Positions 15,881-22,856 of a DNA stretch of 40,464 nucleotides are shown here, in pieces. The stretch comes from Segetibacter sp. GTDB taxonomy: Bacteria > Bacteroidota > Bacteroidia > Chitinophagales > Chitinophagaceae. The notes beneath the pieces were generated by a model, which was not told the origin of the DNA, searched no databases, and worked only from the letters and a program-made list of their open reading frames with translations. The stretch's first letter is position 1; every line of letters begins with the position of its first letter. Both the position numbers and the translations under genes were made by a program. The stretch covers positions 1 through 40,464 of the forward strand of contig JAQBNO010000118.1 of NCBI GenBank assembly GCA_028288485.1, read 5' to 3'.

Positions 15881-16255
15881 ATGATACCGGGAGAATACAT
15901 TTTAGCACAAGGAAACATAGAATGTAATGTTGGAAGGCCAACTGTAACCGTAGCGGTCGTTAATACAGGCGACCGTCCCGTTCAGGTTGGTTCTCACTTT
16001 CATTTTTTTGAAGTGAATAAACAAATGGCTTTCGACAGGGCAAAAGCATTTGGTATGCGACTAAATATAGCGGCCGGCACAGCAGTTCGCTTTGAACCGG
16101 GAGAGGAAAAAGAAGTAGAGTTGGTCACATACGGCGGCGATCGCAAAGCTTTTGGTTTTAGCAATCTTACCAACGGCGATACCACTTCTTCGGCATTAAA
16201 AGAAGAAGCATTGTCAAAAGCCTCCACTCAAAACTTTAAAAATACGCGAGCATGA
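15881..16255 (+). CDS. ureB: Urease subunit beta
   Basis: The 124-residue subunit starts [19 protein letters not shown], the usual beginning of UreB, and contains [19 protein letters not shown] and the [17 protein letters not shown] ending of the beta domain, plus a ~20-residue tail. It is a structural, non-catalytic part of the cytoplasmic (UreABC)3 urease. The frame is open upstream to 15809, but that extension is encoded by the R1 repeat and would add a spurious M-Y-K-S-A-T-Q-R start, so ATG 15881 is chosen. Met at 15833 is also possible in principle. The stop overlaps the ureC start by 4 bp (ATGA). No gamma domain is fused, and no ureA lies upstream. Confidence 0.93.
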   Translation: MIPGEYILAQGNIECNVGRPTVTVAVVNTGDRPVQVGSHFHFFEVNKQMAFDRAKAFGMRLNIAAGTAVRFEPGEEKEVELVTYGGDRKAFGFSNLTNGDTTSSALKEEALSKASTQNFKNTRA

Positions 16256-17973
16256 GCCTTTACATAAACAGGATCAAATATGCCAATATGTACGGCCCTA
16301 CGGTTGGAGATAAAGTGCGCCTGGCAGATACCGACCTCATCATCGAAATTGAAAAGGATCATACTGTTTACGGCGATGAAAGCAAGTTTGGCGGGGGTAA
16401 GACGATACGGGATGGAATGGCCCAATCATCAACTGCCATGCGAAAAGATGGGGTACTTGATTTTGTAATAACGAGCGTAATGATCATCGATCACTGGGGC
16501 ATCGTAAAGGCGGACATCGGCATTAAGGATGGAAAAATTGTAGGCATCGGAAAAGCAGGCAATCCTGATACGATGGATGGAGTAGATGCAAACATGGTGA
16601 TAGGTGCATCAACTGAAGTGCACGGAGGTGCCGGTTTAATTGCAACTGCGGGCGGAATAGATACACACATTCATTTTATTTGTCCCCAGCAAATCGATCA
16701 TGCTTTGTTTAGTGGAATCACCACCATGATTGGTGGTGGCACTGGTCCTGCTGATGGAACTAACGCAACGACAGTTACTCCCGGCGCCTGGAACATTCGT
16801 AAAATGCTTGAAGCTGCCGATGCTTTTCCTATGAACCTCGGCTTTCTTGGTAAAGGTAATTGCGCAACAACAGCACCATTAACCGAGCAGATTGAAGCCG
16901 GTGCTTTAGGACTTAAAATTCATGAAGACTGGGGATCAACGCCTGCCGTAATCGACGCGTCGCTAAAGGTGGCAGATGAACTGGATGTGCAGGTTGCAAT
17001 ACACACTGATACACTTAACGAGTCAGGTTTTTTAGAAGATACCATTAATGCCATCAACGGCAGGGTAATTCATACTTATCATACCGAAGGTGCCGGCGGC
17101 GGCCATGCTCCCGATATTATCAAGGCGGCTATGTATCCAAATATTTTGCCGTCTTCCACTAATCCTACCCGTCCTTACACGGTTAACACAATCGATGAGC
17201 ATTTGGATATGCTTATGGTTTGTCATCACCTTGATAAATCTGTTCCCGAAGACGTTGCTTTTGCCGATAGCCGTATCAGGCCCGAGACCATTGCTGCCGA
17301 AGATATCTTACACGATATGGGTGTTTTTAGTATGATGAGTTCCGACAGCCAGGCTATGGGCCGTGTTGCTGAGGTAATCATACGCACGTGGCAAACAGCA
17401 GACAAGATGAAAAAGCAAAGAGGCTTTTTGCCGGAAGATAAAGGAAACAACAACGATAATTTCAGGGTAAAAAGATATGTAGCAAAATATACCATCAACC
17501 CTGCAATTACCCACGGCATCAGCGAATATGTTGGTTCTATAGAAGCCGGAAAGCTTGCCGATCTCGTTCTCTGGAAACCTGCTTTATTCGGTGCGAAGCC
17601 CGAAATGATCATTAAAGGCGGGATGATAATAGGCAGTAAAATGGGCGATCCTAATGCATCTATTCCAACACCTCAACCGGTAATTTACCGGCATATGTTC
17701 GGCGCTTATGGCAAGGCTCTATTTAATACTTGTGCAACCTTCGTTTCCAAAATTTCACTTGACAACAACGTTGTTCAGCAATACGGGTTACAGAAGATGC
17801 TGTTGCCGGTAAAGAACTGCAGGAATATCAGCAAAAAAGACCTTATTCACAACGATGCAACGCCGGAGATAGAAGTCAATCCGGAGAATTATGAAGTGAA
17901 GGTAGATGGGGTTCACATAACGTGTGAACCGGTAAGTGTTGTTCCGATGGCGCAAAGGTATTTCCTGTTCTAA
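16252..17973 (+). CDS. ureC: Urease subunit alpha (catalytic)
   Basis: The 573-residue catalytic subunit hydrolyses urea to ammonia and carbamate at a bis-nickel centre. Visible residues are the H-I-H of [13 protein letters not shown], the carbamylated Lys222 in [12 protein letters not shown], His ligands in [16 protein letters not shown] and [17 protein letters not shown], the flap [20 protein letters not shown] with the catalytic His, and the Asp ligand in [12 protein letters not shown]. All active-site positions seem intact and the length is standard (566-573). It begins [20 protein letters not shown] inside the ureB stop. R1 copy 6 lies just after its stop, so the link to ureE (258 bp away) is interrupted. 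Confidence 0.97.
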   Translation: MSLYINRIKYANMYGPTVGDKVRLADTDLIIEIEKDHTVYGDESKFGGGKTIRDGMAQSSTAMRKDGVLDFVITSVMIIDHWGIVKADIGIKDGKIVGIGKAGNPDTMDGVDANMVIGASTEVHGGAGLIATAGGIDTHIHFICPQQIDHALFSGITTMIGGGTGPADGTNATTVTPGAWNIRKMLEAADAFPMNLGFLGKGNCATTAPLTEQIEAGALGLKIHEDWGSTPAVIDASLKVADELDVQVAIHTDTLNESGFLEDTINAINGRVIHTYHTEGAGGGHAPDIIKAAMYPNILPSSTNPTRPYTVNTIDEHLDMLMVCHHLDKSVPEDVAFADSRIRPETIAAEDILHDMGVFSMMSSDSQAMGRVAEVIIRTWQTADKMKKQRGFLPEDKGNNNDNFRVKRYVAKYTINPAITHGISEYVGSIEAGKLADLVLWKPALFGAKPEMIIKGGMIIGSKMGDPNASIPTPQPVIYRHMFGAYGKALFNTCATFVSKISLDNNVVQQYGLQKMLLPVKNCRNISKKDLIHNDATPEIEVNPENYEVKVDGVHITCEPVSVVPMAQRYFLF

Positions 17974-17978
17974 AGGGG

Positions 17979-18031
17979 TTTGTTTTGATACCAACATCCC
18001 GTTTCATAGCATCGTTGTTGCGTCGCAATCC
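17979..18031 (-). repeat. R1 dispersed repeat, copy 6, just after ureC
   Basis: The plus strand reads TTTTGATACC, then CCCGTTTCATAG, then CATCGTTGTTGCGTCGCAAT. The T-rich end starts within about 6 bp of the ureC stop, and the core lacks the final CTCTTGTAC. It is inverted relative to copy 5, so ureBC lies between the two T-rich ends. Confidence 0.65.
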
Positions 18032-18160
18032 GTTCATCGCCAAACCAATGTGCAGCTTCAGTTTGAATTTCAAAGCTGCTTATAATTTCAAAATACCTTA
18101 TCTCTAATTGTACGTTTTAAAAAATCAGCATATCAGATATCTTCAACATGCTGCACTGGG

Positions 18161-18197
18161 CATCCTTCTCCGCAGGGAGAAGGAACGAGGATGAGGT
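18161..18197 (+). repeat. R2 palindromic dispersed repeat, copy b
   Basis: CCTTCTCC-GCA-GGGAGAAGG at 18164-18183 keeps the arms of copy a, with altered central bases, and is followed by the same ACGAGGATGAGGT tail. It lies 33 bp before ureE. Confidence 0.75.
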
Positions 18198-18230
18198 AAA
18201 ACTTCGTGCCTTTGTGGCAAAAAATAAAGC

Positions 18231-18746
18231 ATGATCATAAAACAGAAAATAGGCAACATTAAATCGTTTGACCTTGGTAGCCGGAGTATCGATATTGTCT
18301 CACTGGAATGGTATGAAACCAATAAACGAATAATACATAAGAAAGCTAAGTCAGGAAGAGAGATTGTGATGAAGTTTATGAATGAAGGCCAGGCTTTGAC
18401 TGAAGGAGATGTTTTATGGCAGGACGAAACAAGCCTCGTAGTTGTTGAAATCTCTCCTTGTGAGGTTATCAGCATTCAACCTTCTTCCATGTATCATATG
18501 GCCTCATTGTGTTACGAGATAGGTAACAAACATTTGCCATTATTTTACCACCAGGACGAAATAATGGTTCCTTATGAAGCTCCGCTATTCAACTTATTGT
18601 CAGCAGCAGGACATAAACCAGTACGACAGAACAGGAAGCTATTGAACGCATTAAAAACAACAGTATCACCTCACACGACTACAGACAACAAACAATCGCT
18701 GTTTTCTAAAATTCTTCAACTCACAACTTCATCTCCTGATGTTTAA
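18231..18746 (+). CDS. ureE: Urease accessory protein UreE (nickel metallochaperone)
   Basis: The 171-residue protein delivers nickel to the UreDFG-apourease complex. It has the N-terminal peptide-binding domain (about 1-75) and the metal-binding domain with YHMASLCYEIGNKHLPLFYH, which contains the conserved interfacial His of the G-N-K-H segment, and VPYEAPLFNLLSAAGHKPVR. There is no His-rich tail; the C-terminus is Ser/Thr-rich, so nickel storage is unlikely. It overlaps ureF by 8 bp, indicating translational coupling. R1 and R2 repeats separate it from ureC; a TGCCTTTG sequence near 18208, one mismatch from TAnnTTTG, might serve as a local promoter. Confidence 0.92.
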   Translation: MIIKQKIGNIKSFDLGSRSIDIVSLEWYETNKRIIHKKAKSGREIVMKFMNEGQALTEGDVLWQDETSLVVVEISPCEVISIQPSSMYHMASLCYEIGNKHLPLFYHQDEIMVPYEAPLFNLLSAAGHKPVRQNRKLLNALKTTVSPHTTTDNKQSLFSKILQLTTSSPDV

Positions 18747-19428
18747 TACAAACCTGTTAAGTCTCTTACAGCTTTGCGACCCTACCCTGCCAATTGGTGG
18801 TTATGCACATTCAAATGGGTTAGAAACGTATGTTCAGCAAGGCATTGTAAAAGACGCAGCAACTGCAAAAGAGTTTGTTACCGAAATGCTTTCTCAAAAC
18901 CTTCAATACACAGATGCGGCTTTTGTTTCCCTTGCCTATAACGCAGCAGCAGATAATGATCTTAAAAGGCTGTTGGAATTAGATGATGAATGTACAGCCG
19001 TAAAGTTGCCAAGGGAAATTCGCCAGGCAAGCCAGAAACTGGGAATGAGACTGATAAAAATCTTTCAGCCAATATGTGATAATGAAATTGCAGGTAAGTA
19101 CAAAGAATTAATACAACAACAAAAAGCAGTTGGACATTATTCAATTGCTTTTGGAATATATGCTTGTGCATTACAAATATCCAAAGCACAAGCGCTGACA
19201 GGCTTTTATTATAATGCTGCTGTTGGTATGGTTACAAATAGTGTTAAACTAATCCCCCTTGGCCAGCAGGACGGGCAGGAATTGTTGTTTTCGTTGCAGC
19301 CAGTAATTAATGAACTGGTACAAAACTCACTTGAGCCAAACAGGGAATTGATAGGTTTGTGTTGTACGGGTTTTGATACCAGGTGTATGCAACATGAGCA
19401 GTTGTATTCGAGGTTGTATATGTCGTAG
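18739..19428 (+). CDS. ureF: Urease accessory protein UreF
   Basis: The 229-residue, all-helical protein begins with the diagnostic LLSLLQLCDPTLPIGGYAHS and continues with NGLETYVQQGIV. UreF bridges UreD and UreG and acts in GTP-dependent activation of urease. Later parts (GHYSIAFGIYACALQI; GMVTNSVKLIPLGQQDGQ) also fit, and the length is normal. It overlaps the end of ureE and starts the part of the cluster that is broken by the hicBA pair before ureG. Confidence 0.93.
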   Translation: MFNTNLLSLLQLCDPTLPIGGYAHSNGLETYVQQGIVKDAATAKEFVTEMLSQNLQYTDAAFVSLAYNAAADNDLKRLLELDDECTAVKLPREIRQASQKLGMRLIKIFQPICDNEIAGKYKELIQQQKAVGHYSIAFGIYACALQISKAQALTGFYYNAAVGMVTNSVKLIPLGQQDGQELLFSLQPVINELVQNSLEPNRELIGLCCTGFDTRCMQHEQLYSRLYMS

Positions 19429-19525
19429 ATGCCCGAACTGGAAAAGTGATATTTTTGAGATGCGTGGGAGAATTGCAAAGAGAAGTGAAGCGGATGTTAA
19501 TAGATTTTATAGTTAATTTTAAAAC

Positions 19526-19735
19526 ATGAAAGAAATTACGTTTTTAGTTAAAGAGGCCGAGGAGGGCGGATATTACGTTGAAACGGCGGGTATTGGAATT
19601 TTTTCTGAAGGTGAGACGATGGAGGAATTAAAGGAAAATATTAAAGGCGGAATTGTCTGCTACTTCAATAAGGAAGAAGGCGCTCCTGCTTTTCGACATT
19701 TGCATTTTGTTGAAGATGAAATATTGGCTTTATGA
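19526..19735 (+). CDS. hicB: HicB-like antitoxin
   Basis: The 69-residue protein has the partly degraded RNase-H-like fold of HicB: KEITFLVKEAEEGGYYVETA, then G-I-G-I-F-S-E-G-E-T and MEELKENIKGGIVCYFN. It ends after that domain, with no C-terminal DNA-binding domain, which is a known short HicB variant. It normally neutralises the HicA mRNA interferase. The gene lies between ureF and ureG, genes that usually follow each other directly, and overlaps hicA by 4 bp (ATGA). Family identity is good; activity is uncertain because the partner is short. Confidence 0.8.
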   Translation: MKEITFLVKEAEEGGYYVETAGIGIFSEGETMEELKENIKGGIVCYFNKEEGAPAFRHLHFVEDEILAL

Positions 19736-19866
19736 AAATGCAAGAGAATCCAGGCAAAGAGATTATCAAAGCCTTAAAGATATATGGCGATGAAATCGTA
19801 CGACAGAATGGGAGTCATATATTGATTACAACCACGAAAAATGGAGAACATCATTTAGCTCGATAA
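19732..19866 (+). CDS. hicA: HicA-like toxin, apparently truncated
   Basis: This 44-residue frame shows the HicA double-stranded RNA-binding-like start: P-G-K-E-I-I-K-A-L, then EIVRQNGSHILITTTKNGEH, which includes the catalytic His of the R-Q-x-G-S-H motif. A stop follows at 19864 just after H-H-L-A-R, where HicA proteins usually continue for another 15-25 residues (a loop with a conserved P-x-H and a final helix). The missing part suggests an inactive or weakly active toxin, caused by a nonsense or frameshift change. It overlaps hicB in the antitoxin-first order. The following 294 bp up to ureG have only short, protein-like scraps in changing frames. Confidence 0.65.
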   Translation: MKMQENPGKEIIKALKIYGDEIVRQNGSHILITTTKNGEHHLAR

Positions 19867-20160
19867 ACAAGAGTAATAGCAACCGTAAGCGAAGGTCATT
19901 ATACAGAAGTGAAAGGATAACGGTAGAATTTTATATACACGATGTGCTTTTAACCGACCACATTGCAAAAATTTCGAGTTAAGTTGAATTTTGAATATGA
20001 TGCAGTTGAGGCAGATCCGAAATTTGCGCGGTTGCAATGAATTTAAAGGAAATAAATTTTTCACTTCTAGATTGTCATTTTACACTTGTATCCCTGGTGC
20101 TAAAAAACATTTTTTACTTCCTGTGACTATCCTTCGATAATAATTGAATTTTATGAATAA

Positions 20161-20799
20161 ATGACTGACAGAAATTATGTAAAAGTAGGTGTTGCCGGAC
20201 CGGTAGGTTCGGGTAAAACTGCGCTGATAGAACGCCTATCGAGAAGTATGATGAACGACTATAGCATTGGTGTCATTACCAACGATATTTACACGAAAGA
20301 AGATGCAGAGTTTTTAACACAAAATAGTCTGCTACCTGCAGAAAGAATTATTGGGGTTGAAACAGGCGGCTGTCCTCACACAGCAATTCGTGAAGATGCA
20401 AGTATGAACCTGGAAGCCGTAGAGGAAATGGCGAACCGCTTTCCCGATATCGAAATCATTTTTATTGAGAGCGGTGGTGACAACTTGTCCGCTACATTCA
20501 GTCCCGACCTTGCCGATGTTACCATTTTTGTAATTGATGTTGCAGAAGGTGATAAGATACCTCGTAAAGGCGGGCCTGGTATTACCCGATCCGACCTTTT
20601 GGTTATCAATAAAATTGACCTTGCTCCTTATGTAAATGCAGACCTTGCAATCATGGAGCGTGACGCAAGAAAAATGCGGAAAGGAAATCCTTTTGTATTT
20701 ACCAATTTGATGACATTAGAAGGATTAGATAGTGTGATAGGCTGGCTGCAGAAGTATGCATTGGTAGAAGACGTGGAAGAAGTAAAGCTTTGGCGATGA
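20161..20799 (+). CDS. ureG: Urease accessory protein UreG (GTPase)
   Basis: The 212-residue SIMIBI-class GTPase provides GTP hydrolysis and nickel transfer in urease maturation. It has the P-loop [18 protein letters not shown], the nickel-binding C-P-H in [19 protein letters not shown], Walker B-like [19 protein letters not shown] and the guanine-specificity [13 protein letters not shown] (N-K-x-D). All key residues are present. The start at 20161 gives a standard length. It overlaps ureD by 4 bp (ATGA). The hicBA pair and a non-coding stretch cut it off from ureF, so ureGD may have its own promoter, though no exact TAnnTTTG was found. Confidence 0.96.
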   Translation: MTDRNYVKVGVAGPVGSGKTALIERLSRSMMNDYSIGVITNDIYTKEDAEFLTQNSLLPAERIIGVETGGCPHTAIREDASMNLEAVEEMANRFPDIEIIFIESGGDNLSATFSPDLADVTIFVIDVAEGDKIPRKGGPGITRSDLLVINKIDLAPYVNADLAIMERDARKMRKGNPFVFTNLMTLEGLDSVIGWLQKYALVEDVEEVKLWR

Positions 20800-21581
20800 T
20801 TGCAAAGCTCCATATTAAAGCCGCTTTAAGGGAAGGTAAAACTTTCCTTAAAAGATCCTTTTTTACTCATCCTTTTAAATTGGCTAACGTAACCGAAGAT
20901 AAAAGCCAAAACCAATTACAGTTGATGTTAATGAGCTCCTCCCCCGGAGTCTTAGATGGTGATGAATACGAGATTAAGATAGAATTGGAAGAAGGTTGTT
21001 CACTGCAGCTACAGACTCAATCTTATCAAAGGTTGTTTACAATGAAGAAAGGAGCTTCCCAAAATATGGAAGTAAATATGTGTAAAGGTTCTTCATTTTG
21101 TTATTTGCCGCATCCTGCTGTACCACATAAAGCTTCAGACTTTGTGGCTGCTAATAAAATCAACTTGTCAGATAACTGTACGCTTACCTGGGGAGAAATT
21201 GTCACCTGCGGAAGGAAGCTAAGCGGCGAAGAGTTCCAGTTTACAAGGTTTCAAAACCACACTGAAATATTTCTGAATGGAAGACTGGTAGTTAAGGAAA
21301 ACCTTTTAATAAAACCGTCAGCAATCAATGTGATGGCAATTGGACAGCTAGAAGGTTATACTCACCAGGCAAGCTTAATTTTCATTGATGAAGGAGCAGC
21401 AGTGAATGAGTTGATTTCAAAAATCAATGATACACTTATAGGCGTCGAAAGTATTTGTTTCGGCGTATCTGCTTTGTCGGTTAAAGGAGTTATCATTCGT
21501 TTGCTTGGCTATAAAGGCGAACAATTGTATAATTGCTTACAGCTAATTTCAAGGTTTCTTCCTGCTAAAGCGTTTGTTTAA
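20796..21581 (+). CDS. ureD: Urease accessory protein UreD
   Basis: The 261-residue protein is the scaffold that binds apo-urease and, with UreF and UreG, guides nickel in. It has recognisable UreD segments: [56 protein letters not shown] and [20 protein letters not shown]. The ATG at 20796 overlapping the ureG stop is chosen; a TTG six bases upstream would only add two residues. It is the last of the classical ure genes here; an R1 repeat separates it from the nickel permease gene. Confidence 0.93.
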   Translation: MIAKLHIKAALREGKTFLKRSFFTHPFKLANVTEDKSQNQLQLMLMSSSPGVLDGDEYEIKIELEEGCSLQLQTQSYQRLFTMKKGASQNMEVNMCKGSSFCYLPHPAVPHKASDFVAANKINLSDNCTLTWGEIVTCGRKLSGEEFQFTRFQNHTEIFLNGRLVVKENLLIKPSAINVMAIGQLEGYTHQASLIFIDEGAAVNELISKINDTLIGVESICFGVSALSVKGVIIRLLGYKGEQLYNCLQLISRFLPAKAFV

Positions 21582-21640
21582 AAACTATAAACAGCCTTTG
21601 TTTCGAAAGCCGAAGTTGCTTGACCGTTTGCCGATGAAGT

Positions 21641-21760
21641 GATTGCGACCCTTCGGCAAGCTCAGGGTAAACTGCACGCTGCTATGGAAAGCTACCCGCG
21701 AGAGGTTCTGATATATCGGAAGCAACGATGATGCGGTGTACTGAAGTTGGTATCCCAACA
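21641..21760 (+). repeat. R1 dispersed repeat, copy 7 (long form)
   Basis: The long form is in forward orientation. It starts GATTGCGACCCTTCGGCAAG, has a 72-bp insert (21651-21722), then CAACGATG (21723-21730), and ends at the dyad GTTGGTATCCCAAC. The insert contains a CAGGGTAAACTG segment that on the other strand reads CAGTTTACCCTGAGC, shared with copies 10 and 13. It lies between ureD and the UreH-like gene. Confidence 0.75.
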
Positions 21761-21835
21761 CATTTAGCACGGGCGTACTGGCGGTCATTAACCTGCCACT
21801 CGTATTAAACATCAACCGAAAAAATAAATAAATAA

Positions 21836-22537
21836 ATGCAGGCTGAATTAGGAGTTTTAATGTTGACTGCTATGGGCATTGCATGCCTGCATACAGTAAC
21901 AGGTCCCGACCATTATATTCCTTTCATTGCTTTGTCCAAATCGAGGGGTTGGTCGTTTACCAAAACTATCGGTTGGACTCTCTTATGCGGCTGCGGACAT
22001 GTGTGGAGCTCGGTAATACTTGCTTTAGGTGGCGCGGCTGTCGGTTGGTCTTTATCGAAAGTAAGCTGGCTCGAAAACGTAAGGGGAGGGATGGCAGGTT
22101 GGGCATTGGTTGGGTTTGGCTTAGCTTACAGCATCTGGGGTTTGATTAAAGCAAAAAAAGGTAGCCGGCATAAGCATTTTGATGTGTACGACAACGGGTC
22201 TATATACGTGTATGAACATCGGCACGGACAAGCTGTGGCCCCAAAAGAAAGACATGCAGTTACCCCATGGGTCATGTTCCTGATTTTTGTATTGGGGCCG
22301 TGCGAACCTATGATACCGTTATTGTATTTCCCAGCCGCCAAAAACTCTTTTGAAGGAATGACGCTTCTGATCATTATTTATACCATTTTCACTTTAGCTA
22401 CTATGCTTGTAATGGTAACGTTGGGGTATTACGGGTTTGCTTATTTCAATTCGCAAAAACTCGAAAAATATGTGCACGCCTTTGCAGGTTTTACGATATT
22501 AACCTGCGGCGCAGGTATGGTATTTCTTGACTGGTAA
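21836..22537 (+). CDS. UreH-like nickel permease (TauE/SafE-related membrane protein)
   Basis: The 233-residue membrane protein has about six helices and a first-helix signature GIACLHTVTGPDHYIPFIAL, equivalent to the H-x(4)-D-H metal-recognition motif of nickel/cobalt transporters; a second motif is CGCGHVWSSVILALGG. Histidines in a central loop (SRHKHFDV, EHRHGQAV) are also consistent with metal handling. UreH-type permeases supply nickel for urease. The location downstream of ureD, on the same strand, supports this role. UreH as a transporter name is established for Bacillus; here it is inferred from family and context. Confidence 0.82.
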   Translation: MQAELGVLMLTAMGIACLHTVTGPDHYIPFIALSKSRGWSFTKTIGWTLLCGCGHVWSSVILALGGAAVGWSLSKVSWLENVRGGMAGWALVGFGLAYSIWGLIKAKKGSRHKHFDVYDNGSIYVYEHRHGQAVAPKERHAVTPWVMFLIFVLGPCEPMIPLLYFPAAKNSFEGMTLLIIIYTIFTLATMLVMVTLGYYGFAYFNSQKLEKYVHAFAGFTILTCGAGMVFLDW

Positions 22538-22856
22538 TTCTAATAACCACGTGTGACCACGGCTCATAACCTTACTTGGCTCAAATGTTATGTCAAACGT
22601 GAAACGTCAAAGGTCAAAACGAGAAAGTCTTTTTCAAATTTCACTTTTGAGGTTTCACAAGCGACTGTTTTAACCTGACTTGTCACTAGTTTCGTGGCAT
22701 CAAAAAAAGCACTGCGCAAACTGCTAAAAATTGGGGCAGCTATCGAGGGTCCATCTGTAAAAATCCACTTACCTGTTTCGCCGCCTTTTAACGAGTTGGC
22801 ATTCAGGCATTGTTTTCGCTTACGATAAGACTCCTTATTAATTTATTTTAGTATAA
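22538..22856. other. Intergenic region without a gene (319 bp)
   Basis: No coding region was recognised. The part around 22590-22660 contains ACGTCAAAGGT (22604-22614) and, further on, ATTTCACTTTTGAGG. A similar pair, ACGTCAAAGGT then ATTTCACTTCTCGCG, occurs at 8819-8860, so this may be a third, degenerate dispersed repeat. No exact TAnnTTTG precedes the histidine kinase gene. Confidence 0.5.
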
